Source of the DNA: Cyrtodaria siliqua
Taxonomy: Eukaryota; Mollusca; Bivalvia; Adapedonta; Hiatellidae
Direction of reading: 5' to 3'
Assembly: GCA_037043455.1 (NCBI GenBank)
Contig: JAWPHD010006795.1
Span: 62,001-126,000, forward strand
DNA: 64,000 bases
The notes beneath the pieces are model-generated. The model worked only from the letters and a program-made list of their open reading frames with translations, ran no database searches and had not been told where the DNA came from. Made by a program: the position numbers and the translations under genes. Every line of letters begins with the position of its first letter. Positions within the stretch are counted from its first letter, which is position 1. Positions 1-11,518 of the stretch are shown here, one piece after another.

Positions 1-242
1 AGGTTAACAGTGGTTGTTCTTGTGATCAACTCAATCAAAATGCACTAGTTTTTTACACAGCCAAAATTAACTTATTTTTATCTTACCCAGAATTATTTAA
101 ATTAAAACCATGTACCCATCTTTTATTTATAGACTTTATGCTACATGTTTACATAACCACCGTGCACCAGTAACCATGACCCACAGATAGCAGATAAAGC
201 ATTGGAAGCAATGAACAAATAATAAACACACAGGACACAACA

Positions 243-457
243 TACCGTAAAATCCCTATTAAATGCCCCCGGGGCCTTTACATCTTGCAAAAGGGGGGCT
301 TTTATTCGAGAGTAATTAAACGTTTGGAACATTGGATTTGTGTGTTTTCCATGTTTGGCTATCATATGCACTACGTCATATTTTATATACCATTTTATGA
401 CTCCCTAAGTGGGTGGCGTTAATTAGAGGTGAGGCGTTTAATAGGGATTTTACGGTA
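243..457. mobile_element. Short MITE with ~20-bp terminal inverted repeats
   Basis: The left end reads TACCGTAAAATCCCTATTAA and the right end is its reverse complement apart from one or two bases. The 215-bp element has no meaningful ORF. It lies just downstream of CEP112 exon 5 in the sense of that gene. Family not identified. Everything from 1 to 478 outside this element is AT-rich, with no further exon seen. Confidence 0.6.
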
Positions 458-478
458 TTGCATTGTGCAGATACTTAC

Positions 479-581
479 GTATGCATAGTGACCCGTGTCC
501 ATGGGTCTGCTGAGGTAGTCCTTCCTTGGAGATGAGGTAATAGGGTCTTTGTCTATGTCAATACCCAGGGCTGTGTGGGGT
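479..581 (-). CDS. CEP112: CEP112-like centrosomal protein, coding exon 5 (last one in window)
   Basis: This 103-nt exon lies between an acceptor (TTCTTGCAG at 582-590, read on the minus strand) and a donor GTAAGT (473-478). Its first base completes the arginine codon begun in exon 4. The frame then reads PHTALGIDIDKDP, followed by SRPMDTGHYAY, with no stop. It ends in phase 0, so the protein continues left of the window. This part is low-complexity linker rather than a recognisable domain. The assignment rests on in-phase joining to the upstream DUF4485 exons. Confidence 0.75.
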
Positions 582-1436
582 CTGCAAGAATTATCAAAAT
601 GTATGGATAATAGAATATTTTGAAAGAAAATAGGTCTGATATCACAAAAGTAGAAAAAACCAATGAAAGGTAGAAAAAAACAGGTCCAATTGAAAATCTA
701 AAACTCATTTAAAGAAAGTACAATCGTTAAAAAAAAGAAGTTACTGTACTGTAGTTGTTACTCTTACTGTTACATTTTGACATGTCTATTCATAAGAATG
801 AATAAATGGAGAAAGTACTATATTAGTATGATAATTAAGCACAGAATCTTTAATATATCTTTCCAGAGTGTGTACTATTAATATCATGACGTCTGCAAGG
901 TCTGTTTTCATGATTAGGCTCTATTCTTACTCAGAAGTGGTGTCACCTTAACTGGATACAAGTACATGTACTTAAGAGGTAGACAAATTCTGCTCTGGAA
1001 TGCAGCCAACATGAAAACATACTACAGCAGACGTTCTGTTACAGAACTTCAGCTACAGCAGACGTTCCTGGCAAGTGAGCACACGGAAGCTAATTTTCTG
1101 GAAACAGGGAACAGGTCTTTATTTTACTTTTTTGTAAATTAAATGAAGATGCATATTTTCCCTCTCTTTTTCTTTTTGAAATTTGGACTCCTACTTTATA
1201 CCTTTTTTCTTTTTCTTTTTTTTTGCTTGATGGCACTTGAATGTCTGATTATTTACCTTTCAGTTTAATAAAGAAAACATATTGTTGTCTTTTTATCATG
1301 TTTATTAGTCAACACTTTTATTTCAAAACCATAAATGCGATGAGACCGTCAATAACAAACAACTGTAAACAAAGGTTTGAGTGTACACTGCATATGAAAG
1401 TCAGTTAAACTACTATCCCAAATAAATATGGCATAC
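582..1436. other. CEP112 intron 4, no feature of note
   Basis: AT- and T-rich intron sequence. A short direct duplication around 1020-1065 repeats CTACAGCAGACGTTC with slight variation. No exon, RNA or recognisable element was seen. Confidence 0.5.
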
Positions 1437-1576
1437 CTCCTTGATGGGGAGTTTGGAGGGGACAGCCCGGACCTCCATGTGGAGTGGGCAGCAGGGTTAC
1501 CGATGGTGGACCGGAACATAGAGGAGCCACCGGTCGTCGTCAGCTCTCCGTTCACCCAATCGGGCACTTTGTTGCT
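1437..1576 (-). CDS. CEP112: CEP112-like centrosomal protein, coding exon 4
   Basis: This 140-nt exon follows an acceptor (TGTTTTCAG, 1577-1585 on the minus strand) and precedes a donor GTATGC (1431-1436). It begins in phase 0 after exon 3 and reads SNKVPDWVNGELTTTGG, then a Ser/Pro/Arg-rich stretch ending NSPSR. The last two bases are completed by exon 5. A 'PxWVxGEL'-like segment just after the DUF4485 domain is what I recall from vertebrate CEP112. That match is from memory and was not checked by alignment. Confidence 0.78.
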
Positions 1577-2703
1577 CTGAAAACAGGAGGTTAGAATGTA
1601 TATCTAATGAAATGTCAGGTTAACTATCATAAACTGAAAATATGATAGTAAAACTAGGAAGATAGCACTAATGAAAATATCAAATTGACAATGATGAAAT
1701 GGTTTATTTAATATATATAATAACTATAATGTATTATAATAGTGTATGAATACTCTATGCTAACATGCTTAATAAACAATATGCAAAACATCATGCCAAG
1801 CAATAAAGGTAACAATGGTTCTGCAGTAAACAATAAGAGTTGGTTAAAACAATATACATGCATGTTACAAGTAATGAAGCATACTATACAATATGTTACA
1901 TGGTACAGGGACAGGATTTGCAAACAAGCTTTTGACGAAAACGTATATAAATTGAAATTCAGAGTTATTTACGGACCAGCATAGACATGTTTTAAGGTTA
2001 ATTAAGCGTTGATTAAAGATGTCAGTGAGCTGATGTTGTCATATTATATAGCCGATGTTAGTATTGCTATAGGACAGGTCTTATACAACTGTATATACTA
2101 CAGATTTGAATAGTTGAACATATTCCTCCATATAATTAAAGAAATTCACTGATGCAAACTAAATTTATTTTGAAACAGATGAAAACTAGAAATGTGTCTG
2201 TGGACATGAATACCCCCACTGTAAAAGATTTAATCAATATAAATCATTAAAGGGACATAACTTGACCAAAGTCAATGAACTGGACTTCATACTGATACTT
2301 CCTTCCAAGTATCACCAAATCTGATGAGAGGTCCAGACAAGAAAGTGTGATGTACGTACAGATGGACAGACAAACAAGTGCAACATGAAAGGCTAACACC
2401 CACCACACCCATTTATGATGGGGGCATAAAAAGAAATAGTTTGTCTCCAGCTGTTTAAAAACAGATTATTCACATAAGAATTTGATGTATTATTTTCAGC
2501 TAGTAGTAATATATATGATCTGTCTAATAATAAAATGTGATTATTAAAAAAGTGTCTTAGTTAAAGAAGTTATTGACAATTAAGAAAAAAATATTATTAT
2601 TATTTCAAGTTTAACCCATTTCTTGACTACTAAGTTTGAGGCTGAGGTAACCTTTTTCGAAATATTAATAATAATATAGATCCTAACCAGATTCCTAACT
2701 ATA

Positions 2704-2857
2704 AGGGCTATTCTATTAAAACATACTCAGGACCTCACGAAGGCAATTTAATAAACATTTGGTATTTTAAACTCAATTTTGCATCTTAGGTATGGGTAGG
2801 CATTCAATTGCAAAAATGCCTTTCTGGGGTCCAATTATGCTTTAATGTAATAGCCCT
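2704..2857. mobile_element. MITE, AGGGCTATT family, copy 1
   Basis: The left end is AGGGCTATTCTATTAAAAC. The right end is the inverted TTTAATGTAATAGCCCT. About 154 bp, non-coding. The same ends and several internal blocks (GGCAATTTAATAAACAT, TTTAAACTCAATT) recur at 5363-5534. Confidence 0.65.
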
Positions 2858-3009
2858 AACCCATACAATCAATGATTAATACAATATAGCAGAAATCTAT
2901 AATTTGTAAGTAAGGAACGACAAAGGCCTAGCTGTTTTACAGAAATATCAGCTTTACATGATGTGTTTTTTTACTGGCACAGTAGGGTTTTGGTTCATTG
3001 TGTAGGCCT

Positions 3010-3590
3010 TTATTTCTGATTATTTTTTGTTTCAGCCAAAGGTTTTTTGAACTTTTCAGACAAAAGTCATCTAGTACCTAAATAAGTTGTATATCAGTGA
3101 AACAGATATTTTGAGTGGTAAGTAAAAATGCCTTACTTTTCAAAATTGGTTGAGAAATAAAAATTTCATGCGCTAAAGATGTTTTTGATGGAGAATTTTC
3201 AATGCAAAATTCTGCTACATGAAAAACTTAAAAAAAATAATTATTTTTTTAGAATTTGTATCCAATTGTTGGATATTCATAAATTAAGACACCCTGGAAG
3301 TTGTATAGCAAAGTATGAAGGCTAACTGAAGTTATTCGAAATTAATTTCTTAATTTTCTGCTGTCCCACCAACAAGGAATTTACACATAAAAGCCCCATC
3401 ATTTTGGCTGTAAAATATTTATTTCTCAACCAATTTTCAAAACTAAGGTATTTTTAATTACCACTAAAAATGCCAGTTCTGATGATACATAATTGATGCA
3501 CGTATTATTTAAATTGCTGAAGCAGCTGCAGAAAAACCTTTAGCTGAAACAAGCGCCCCAAACAAAAAATTCATTTTTTGAATATCCTTA
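3010..3590. repeat. Long inverted repeat (foldback element)
   Basis: The left arm (about 3030-3170) contains TTTCAGCCAAAGG and AAAATTGGTTGAGAAATAAA. The right arm (about 3405-3570) contains the reverse complements TTTATTTCTCAACCAATTTT and CCTTTAGCTGAAAC. The arms are roughly 150 bp and diverged, around a spacer of about 230 bp. Non-coding. Confidence 0.55.
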
Positions 3591-3769
3591 AAAAAAACAA
3601 AAAAAATATTATTTTTCTGTAGAAAATTTAATAGTTTTTTACCACCTACCAGATTGAAATTGATCATTTTAATCTCTTTTCTTTACCGACTAAAAAGAAT
3701 TTTACTTCTCCTTTGGCACATCTTGGTTTTGATGATTCAGAAAACAAACTTGAGTGGTGTTCCTGATGT

Positions 3770-3900
3770 ACCTCGGAACACTAGTGTCACCTGCCTTATG
3801 CTTATCAGTGACCTTGACCTTTGACTTACTGACCCAAAAATCTACAGGGGTCATCCTTTTAACAAGGACTCTAAGATATAAAGTTTGAGGATGGTGGGTT
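3770..3900. repeat. Dispersed repeat fragment
   Basis: Contains GTGACCTTGACCTTTGACTT followed by GGGTCATCC and AACAAGGACTCTAAGATATA. This wording recalls repeats common in bivalve genomes (from memory). Only one copy was seen in this window, so the call is weak. Confidence 0.3.
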
Positions 3901-5362
3901 ATTTAGTGGAAATGAGTCTGATGACGACAATGATGCTGGTAGTACTACGATCAAAACAATCTCTAAGTGTCTGCAATGCTATGCATGCGACACAATAAAG
4001 CCTAATTGGCAAATATAGTTCTAAGTCAATTTTGCCAAAACTAGTTTTAAAAAAATCAAGTCTATCTTTATGTATTCATCCACCAAAATTTTCTGCATAG
4101 TGATTTTTAACTGCATGACTTGAACAGTCAGGTAATGTGAAAACAGCTAACTGCATTGTTATACATAGTTTATAGTTTAAATGGCTAATCATAAATACTT
4201 TTACAATCTTAATATGGAACATTATTTAAGTGGGATGAGCTTGGTGGAATTTATAGTATTAACAAAAACTACTTAACAATAAAAATTAAAGTACTGTGTA
4301 CTGAATGGCGAAAAAGTTAAATGGTTTTGAGCTGTTCCTATATTGAGTATAGTTAATATTAAATATTGTATGATTTTTATGATTGTTATTGGCGAAATGA
4401 TTCTTTTATATGTTATAGATCTCTCAGCTGAGCCAGCTTTCTTTGATCTTTCTTTATGTTCTTAGGGTCATGATGTTTTCCTACTGAGCAATAGTCTTGA
4501 TCATTTGCGACGCTTGTTTCAAATACAAACATTACAAGCGTCGCAAAAATCTAGACAATTCGTTGGACTGAGATACTGCGTTCATTAAAATAGGTCTGGT
4601 CTTGAAAAATATGTTAACATCCGCGTAGTGCGTTAAAACGATGTATCCGGTCTATGAGCGATAGCATATGGCTGAAAATGGTAAACCGTTTTCGCCCAAA
4701 AATTAAAGCATATACATACAGTCAGCTTTCAACCATATTGAAACTAACAAATAGCACTCATGCATTATATAACGAATACAGACAATGAGTGCATTCAGAG
4801 TTCTGCCATCTGTTCCCGAAAGTGCTTATGGTAGACATAGGTAGCCATCGGGTGTCATCATAAAATGTCGGTAAGCAATCTTGCCGCGACTCCACACCTA
4901 GGGTAGCATCGTTATGACATCAGTTCAAAATGGCGACGAACATCGATTGCTGAGAATTTAATCCCAATAAACATACCAGTGAATAATAAGATGTACAATG
5001 TCTACAAACTAACTCTACCCATATCTGTTCAGAGTTTATTGGTTGCCAATTGTAACATCGGTACCCTATGGTTACCATATGCTGCCATCGGTGGCCGTTG
5101 GTAACCAACCCATGGTGGTTGCCAATGGGAGAACCCTGAACGCACTCAGCATATAACAGTTTAAAAGCATGAGAATACAGTAATACAACAGACATATAAC
5201 ATTCCTTCCCCAGAATTACCTCTAGGTTACCAATGGGATCATCCAAATACACCGACTGCAAAGTAAATCAAATCCACACAGTCACACATTAAATTAAGGT
5301 ATCAACACACAGTCACACTTAATAGTAACTACCACATGCTGTTATTGTACATCAAGTATCTA

Positions 5363-5534
5363 AGGGCTATTCCATTAAAACAATCTCTCAGGGACCCCAG
5401 GAAGACAATTTAATAAACATCTGTGGGTGAACCCTATTTTCCGAAATTTGGTTCTTTAAACTCAATTGTGCAACTATGGGTGGGTGTTCAATTTCAAAAG
5501 TGGGGTCCCATGTATGTTTTAATGGAATAGCTTT
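5363..5534. mobile_element. MITE, AGGGCTATT family, copy 2
   Basis: The left end is AGGGCTATTCCATTAAAAC and the right end is GTTTTAATGGAATAGCTTT. TATCTAA lies on both sides, consistent with a target-site duplication of up to 7 bp. The interior matches copy 1 at 2704-2857 in the same orientation, with extra sequence around 5430-5455. Confidence 0.65.
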
Positions 5535-6244
5535 ATCTAAGTACTATGCATCCATTATTGTTCGGACTAACAGTATTATATGGGTGGATTATACCCAGTG
5601 TTTTTTTATGCCTAATTTGGGGCCGTTATTCGGCCCCATTCACAATGCCAAAAAGTATACTTTTTTCACAATTATATCCAAAGAATTCACAATCTGAAAA
5701 AGAAAAAAAAAAAAAAAAAAAAGGCAGTAAGGATACTAGTCTTAATATAAGCTGGTGTCAAAACTAGTCTGTATTCCATACTATTTACCAAAAACAAAAC
5801 TTAAAACCAAGGGATATTAAACTGTGAAAATAAAAGTGAAAAAAGTTTCTTTTTCTTTTGTTATAATATTTCACAATTTCACAATTTCTAGAAAAATGCC
5901 GCTATTTTTCACAATGGCACAGGCACAGGCTGCATTCACAAAACACATAAAAAACCACTGATACCAGGACATGGCACGAAAATTCCACTCGTCCGCTCGC
6001 CATGACAAGTATGATGCAGGACGAGTAGAAACACAGATAAATTCTTCAACAATTTATTAATTTGACCATTCAAATATTACGTAGGATGAGTATATTTTTC
6101 TGCCCTGCCAGGACCATTTAAAAAGCTATCAGAAGCACGTTCTATATCTCTAATAAATGTATGATGCGTATCATTTATTTATTTGTACTCTATTTGTGAC
6201 ATGAACTTGGAACTTTGGCCTTTATCACATAAGAAGATAAAGAC

Positions 6245-6998
6245 CTGCTGGCCTGGAATTCACCAACCATTCTTCAAACTATTCTTAGACTTGAGCTCAA
6301 GTACTCAAATTTTGTTCACAAATATTCCCGTGATCCTCAAAGATAAACAATTGTATGAAGTTAGTTCACTCAAGTGATATGAAAACACAACACGGGAATT
6401 TCCGCTATATATTGTATATACTGCACACTTAATTGCACATAATATTCCAAAGAAATCCCAAGATGTTTTTTAAAAAGAAAGTTGCAGTTAACTAGAGAAA
6501 GGACACAACTGTGATGTTGTAGACGTTTTAATCACACTACACTTTGTAACAGAACTTCATAAATGTTGAAGTAGCTCTTTGAAAATTTGAGCTAGTTCAG
6601 TACTGTATTTAACGTAAATAGTTTGCAAAATGTTGCATCCTAAGTTTGCTCACATGATTGAGCCAAACGCGTACTCTGTGAATAATGAAACATTGAAGGA
6701 ATACTATTTGCTGTATTATTTGTTGTTTTAGTATTTTTTCCAAAAGGAAAGGTCTTACATAGCCATGTACCATTCGATTAAAAGCAGCATATTGTACATA
6801 CAATATATAGCGGAAATTCCCGTGTTGCGTTTTCATATCACTTGAGTTTATTTATTGGTATTTATCATATTTATACATGGCAGCTAGGCATAAATGTTTA
6901 TCCTTTAAACTTATAGAAATATTTGTTATTGAAATGTGCATACTGGGACTAAAGTCTAAGAATATTCTCAAGAATGGTTGGTGAATTTAATGCCAGAT
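6245..6998. mobile_element. Nested foldback element
   Basis: The outer arms are CTGGCCTGGAATTCACCAAC (from about 6249) and the inverted GTTGGTGAATTTAATGCCAG (ending about 6998). Inner arms at 6372-6425 and 6787-6848 are a second, better matched inverted pair containing ACACGGGAATTTCCGC. The element could fold into one long interrupted hairpin. A truncated copy of the left end lies at 33487-33600. No coding capacity was seen. Confidence 0.6.
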
Positions 6999-7129
6999 TT
7001 GATCATATGCTCTGTATGTTAACTATGTATTCTGAAAACAGTACTGATTTCTTCTTATTGTTGGAAGTGGTGTTGTAGGATATCACAGTAAAATGTTAAC
7101 CTACTTAAAGCTTTATTTGTTCAAACATA

Positions 7130-7500
7130 ATTAAATTGTTTTTTCTTATATTTGAATATAGCTTTAAAGGGCATATAGCCTTGTGCTGGAAAAAGCTTTA
7201 TTACTGAGGGTTCTGAAAAACTTGGAACAAGAAAAATTATCAAAATCAAATAATTACCAAAGAAGATATGGCTGTTTGAAGTTTGTTCATGGAAACCGTC
7301 ATTTTGAGAACTGTGACGCCACAATTCTAAATTACCATATATGGAATATTTATAAATACCATAATTTACTCATTTATAGGAAAGACACCCGCAACAGCTG
7401 TATGGAAAAAATGTATACTAATGTGTAATAATATACTTAATGATTATTTAAGGATTCTGCATTCATTTGCAGTGAATTCCTTTGCTTTAAATGATATTGA
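7130..7500. repeat. Dispersed repeat family R1, copy A
   Basis: Shares words such as TTCTGAAAAACT, AATTATCAAAAT and CCATATATGGAATATT with 9730-9990, and less well with 18585-18740. A reverse-oriented copy flanks the hAT-like insertion at 11582-12380. Part of its right half (GCATTCATTTGCAGTGAATT) is inverted relative to copy B. Confidence 0.5.
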
Positions 7501-7539
7501 TCAATATGCCAAATCTTTTTCAGAACTCTCATAAATAAA

Positions 7540-7965
7540 TAGAGTTTAATTAACATTGTTGAAGTGATACGGGAAATAATTCCCGAGTGAGAAAGATTCT
7601 TGCGATATAGAAACGAGTGCGTTTTCGCACGAGTTTCTATATCGCAAGACTATTTCTCACGAGTGAATTATTTTCCGTATCATGATAAAAAGGTTAATTA
7701 AACTATATAATATATATTCTGTGATGCATTTCTTTCCAATCGTCTTTTGACACACGTATTCCTTCTTCTGTCACTCCTTTGGCGATAGCGCGGAGTAATA
7801 TCATGAAGTCAATTCGTGAAGTAATATCGTGACGTCTATCATTTAGTTCATAACATTTGGCTACTGTGCTATCTTGCACACTAGGCGAGATAGCACAGTA
7901 GAGGAAAGGAAAGGTTATAGATTTTCTCAAACTGGGAAATTTCTATAATTCATCCCAGAATATAT
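7540..7965. mobile_element. Palindromic MITE with a linked tail, copy 1
   Basis: The core (7545-7700) is a near-perfect palindrome. ATACGGGAAATAATTCCCG and TTCTTGCGATATAGAAAC are mirrored around the centre near 7628. The same palindrome recurs at 43447-43605. In both places it is followed by the same downstream words (TATATTCTGTGATG, TTCTTTCCAATC, GGAGTAATA). A separate hairpin, CTACTGTGCTATCT with AGATAGCACAGTAG, lies at 7859-7906. A similar half-site is at 49732-49755. Confidence 0.6.
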
Positions 7966-8102
7966 AATATAGCTTTTTATAGCACATCGCTACATTCCCT
8001 TTTAAGATATCTGCAAAAAGAAAATAATAGCTATATATATATTAGGCATAAGATGATATAGGTAGTAAATGTATCAATGAATCATGCCAGCATTATGATA
8101 TT

Positions 8103-8574
8103 ATATACTGTACTTACCATGTATTGTGGTAATGTAGGCAGGGCTCCATCGTGGGGTTTACTTGTAAATGGTCCCTCTAGCACCCCTCGCTTCAGCATGT
8201 GTAACATCATCTGGCCATACATATACTGTACTTACCATGTATTGTGGTAATGTAGGCAGGGCTCCATCCTGGGGTTTACTTGTAAATGGTCCCTCTAGCA
8301 CCCCTCGCTTCAGCATGTGTAACATCAACTGGCCATACATATACTGTACTTACCATGTATTGTGGTAATGTAGGCAGGGCTCCATCCTGGGGTTTACTTG
8401 TAAATGGTCCCTCTAGCACCCCTCGCTTCAGCATGTGTAACATCATCTGGCCATACATATACTGTACTTACCATGTATTGTGGTAATGTAGGCAGGGCTC
8501 CATCCTGGGGTTTACTTGTAAATGGTCCCTCTAGCACCCCTCGCTTCAGCATGTGTAACATCAACTGTCCATAC
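8103..8574 (-). repeat. Four exact 118-bp tandem copies of CEP112 exon 3 plus its donor
   Basis: The units are 8103-8220, 8221-8338, 8339-8456 and 8457-8574. Each carries, on the minus strand, most of the exon, the donor ATG|GTAAGT and a few intron bases. Only the unit nearest the gene's 5' side has the authentic acceptor. The other three lie in the intron. Copies 1 and 3 share CATCTGGCC and copies 2 and 4 share CAACTG, which suggests duplication of a dimer. The unit is not a multiple of three, so reading through breaks the frame. Confidence 0.92.
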
Positions 8575-8589
8575 ATATTTCTGTTCTTT
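8472..8589 (-). CDS. CEP112: CEP112-like centrosomal protein, coding exon 3 (DUF4485 C-terminal part)
   Basis: This exon is exactly 118 nt. The acceptor is TATTAACAG (8590-8598, minus strand) and the donor is GTAAGT (8466-8471). The first base completes an Arg codon from exon 2. It then reads KNRNMYGQLMLHMLKRG, continues VLEGPFTSKPQDGALP, and ends LPQYM in phase 0. The 'KNRN-Y--L-LHMLKRG-LEGPF' pattern is what I know of the DUF4485 domain at the N-terminus of CEP112, a coiled-coil centrosomal protein. The true exon lies inside the fourth copy of a 118-bp tandem duplication. A second AG 9 nt downstream could act as an alternative acceptor, but it would drop KNR, which I recall as conserved. 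Confidence 0.85.
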
Positions 8590-8689
8590 CTGTTAATACA
8601 ATCAGTTAATATGTAAAAATTAAATTACTAAATGTAACATTTTGGAAATATAATAGGCCTAATATCATTATCATACAAATAGGAATAAA

Positions 8690-9205
8690 TCCCTTACTAT
8701 CCAAGAATACAATGACACTGCATAAATGCCTTACATTTTTACAATCCAAGAATACAATTACAATGAATAAATTCCTTACAATTCAAGAATACAATTACAG
8801 TGAATAAATCCCTTAGAATTCAAAAATACAATTACATGTACATAGAATAAATCCCTACAATTTAAGAATACATGTACAATTACATTGAATAAATCCCTAC
8901 AACTCAAGAATACAATTACATTGAATAAACCCTATAATTCAAGAATACAATTACAGTGAATAAACCCTATAATTCAAGAATACAATTACAGTGAATAAAC
9001 CCTATAATTCAAAAATACATTTACATTGAATAAACTATAATTCAAAAATACATTTACATTGAATAAACCCTATAATTCAAGAATACAATTACAGTGAATA
9101 AACCCTATAATTCAAAAATACATTTACATTGAATAAACCCTATAATTCAAAAATACATTTACATTGAATAAACCCTATAATTCAAGAATACAATTACATT
9201 TTAAT
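8690..9205. repeat. Minisatellite, ~35-bp unit
   Basis: Tandem degenerate copies of a 35-bp unit containing AATTCAAGAATACAATTACA and GTGAATAAACCCTAT. The most regular copies run from 8935 to 9200. Units vary by a few bases in length. It lies in CEP112 intron 2 and is non-coding. Confidence 0.8.
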
Positions 9206-9497
9206 TCACCATAGATCTGCAATAGAAACTGGCACAAAATGCTTAAATCAACCCAGGTAAGCCAGGATAGCAAATACACCTGTGCAAAATGAATTCCCAT
9301 GTAAATATGGGATCTTTCTGGGGTTCATTCATTACGTTTAGACTCTTTAGAACAGAAAATACCATTATAGGTCAATTTTAAGTATGATGCCTAAATGCCC
9401 CTGCCCGAACAAAAAAAAACAACACTTATTTACTCCCTTTAAGTCGTTGTACTTGTAGGTTTTTCAACATAGAGAAAAAGTAAGATATATACTATAC

Positions 9498-9561
9498 CTT
9501 CCAGCCAATCCAGATGTTGGCTCACAAAGTTTCTTTATCCACACAGCACATTTCTGACGAT
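9498..9561 (-). CDS. CEP112: CEP112-like centrosomal protein, coding exon 2 (DUF4485 core)
   Basis: This 64-nt exon has the acceptor GTTTTTCAG (9562-9570, minus strand) and the donor GTATAG (9492-9497). Two bases complete an Asp codon begun in exon 1. The exon then reads RQKCAVWIKKLCEPTSGLAG and ends with two bases of the Arg codon completed by exon 3. The 'RQ-CA-WI-KLCEP' string is the most recognisable part of the DUF4485 domain. Phase agreement at both junctions supports the model. Confidence 0.85.
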
Positions 9562-9729
9562 CTGAAAAACAAACCAACTCAAATCATTCTGTAATGAACT
9601 TCTGGTTATCTGTCTCAATGTATTAACTGTATAAAAGTGTCTTTTAGTATTCTGAATAGCTATCCATTGCCATCGTAAACTGTTTAGTTTTCTGGCAAAC
9701 AGATTGATATTAAAGTATAAATAGCATTA

Positions 9730-9990
9730 ACTAAGGTAGTTACTTTAAAGTAAATGCAGCGACATAGCTAAACAAGCTGTATTAATGAAAATTCTGAAAA
9801 ACTCGAAAAAAAGTGAAAGAATTATCAAAATTGGATGATAAATAAAAAAAGATATGACCATTTGAAAGTTGTTCTAAAACGGATATTTTGAGAAGTATGA
9901 CATCATAGTTTCAAATTATCATATATGGAATATTGATAAATATCATTTAAAGCAAGGAAAATCACTGCAAATGAATGCAAAATCATTTAC
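9730..9990. repeat. Dispersed repeat family R1, copy B
   Basis: Shares TTCTGAAAAACTCGAAAAAA, AATTATCAAAAT, AAAGATATGACC and TATCATATATGGAATATT with copy A (7130-7500), with scattered substitutions. Non-coding, inside CEP112 intron 1. Confidence 0.5.
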
Positions 9991-10079
9991 TGGTCATATA
10001 AAGCATTATTGCCATTAAGTATACATACTGTTCATATACTTACTGTAATTTTTTCCTTATAAATCAGTAAATTTAGAAG

Positions 10080-11518
10080 TACCGTATTTTACCTTGTATA
10101 GTACGCAGTTTTTTTACCACTTTTACGGTTTCCGAAAGGGGGGTGCGTACAATATAAGGAAACAATAAAAAGAACTTTTTTTTTCTTGCAGGAAATCGAT
10201 GTCTTGGAAGAAAAACGTTGACGACGAACAGACATTGAGACAGAAAATTGTGAATACCGATAATACACAATTTTTTCGTAATTTATTCGCTTCATATAAG
10301 TAATATATTGACTTAATCCGATTTATAAATGAATAAATTGTATTATGATGCTTCTTTTTGTATAAATGTTTGCATGTTTGTTGTAAAACTTCAATAAATT
10401 GTGTGAAAAATCGTCCCTCGATCTTTTTGTTTATATCGCGTGACGTAATATCACGTGACTTCCAGCTGTTTAGACTGGTACATACTGGGTACATGTAGTA
10501 TTTTTACAGTTCTATTCTATTCTTATATTTATCGGATTTTATTTAATATTTTACAAAAAATTAATGAAGTTTTTGCTTTATTTTGAAATACATATATTTT
10601 AGACGGCGTAGAAAGGCAGAATCACCCTACTTTGAAATGGCAGTTATTCAATAATGCTTGTTACCCTTGTGAAAACATGCTTACCGGTACACATTTGATG
10701 ATTGATAATTGGGTCAAACAATATCGCACCTCGGCTGCAGTTTTGACACATTATAAACACGGGTAGAATGGGTTATTCTATTTTTATAATCCTTTGAAGT
10801 TTTATTCTATTTTTATAATCCTTTGAAGTTGCCGCGAGTATCGACTATTTCTGCGGATGCACTTTGACACGCCGTGTGACCTTTACCAGATTTAGCCATG
10901 GGGTACAGGTGACTTATCACGCGTTACACATCTGATTCACTTATGATAAACTCTGGTTCCCGTGAATACACAATGTTAGTATAATCGGCGTAATGGATTA
11001 CGGTAACCAACGACTTTGTTGCGTTATAGTAGATGTAATTATCGGATTACGGACAATTATCTGCGGCATTATAATTGGCTCTTTGATGAGATGATACAAG
11101 ATAGGTACTCCCCTGAAGATTGGCAATTAATGATTGAAGTAATTATGTTTTCTTTTGTACGCTAATTATCTCGATCGTGATTTTTAAAAAAAATTTTTTT
11201 TTTTTTTTTTTCGTTGAATGGTTCATCTAGGAAAACTACTGTCAACACAAATAAATAAACACACCCACACCCCTCCCACTAGTTTATTTTACCACTATTA
11301 CTACAATACATCAGTCTGAATATGCGTTATACAAATGAAAATAAAAAGCTTCTTCTGTTCATGTTTCTCAACAAATGACTTCACCTTTATCTGAAAAAGA
11401 AAGCATAATATTTTGATGCGTACTATACACGGAAACAACTTTTTTACCCCAGTTTTGACCTCCGAGAAGGGGGTGCGTTATATACACGGGTGCGTACTAT
11501 ACAAGGTAAAATACGGTA
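10080..11518. mobile_element. 1.44-kb DNA transposon with perfect ~28-bp inverted ends, TA-flanked
   Basis: The left end TACCGTATTTTACCTTGTAT, continuing AGTACGCA, is the exact reverse complement of the right end. The outermost TA on each side may be the target-site duplication, as in Tc1/mariner/pogo elements. Both ends also carry a similar block in the same orientation (TTTTTTTACC... then GGGGGTGCGT; 10108-10148 and 11440-11477). Short minus-strand ORFs inside (for example 10123-10494) show no transposase motif, so I infer a non-autonomous element. Confidence 0.75.

Larger units (their letters stand above)
1577..8102. other. CEP112 intron 3, repeat-rich
   Basis: A 6.5-kb intron holding the MITEs, foldback elements and dispersed repeats listed separately. 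The stretches 1577-2700, 3900-5360 and 5540-6240 are AT-rich. They show only simple repeats (for example an A-run near 5700) and no supported gene. Short ORFs here, such as 4920-5261 minus, have no recognisable domain. Confidence 0.5.

Noticed and set aside
8158..8616. Six overlapping ORFs on both strands in the 118-bp copies
   Set aside because: The minus ORFs are exon 3 read through its donor site and the plus ORFs are antisense. Only the 8472-8589 segment has splice sites and family support.
10123..10494. Minus-strand 123-codon ORF as the transposase of the TA-flanked element
   Set aside because: No DD(E/D) motif or helix-turn-helix was visible. Low-complexity Phe/Lys/Tyr-rich content fits chance.
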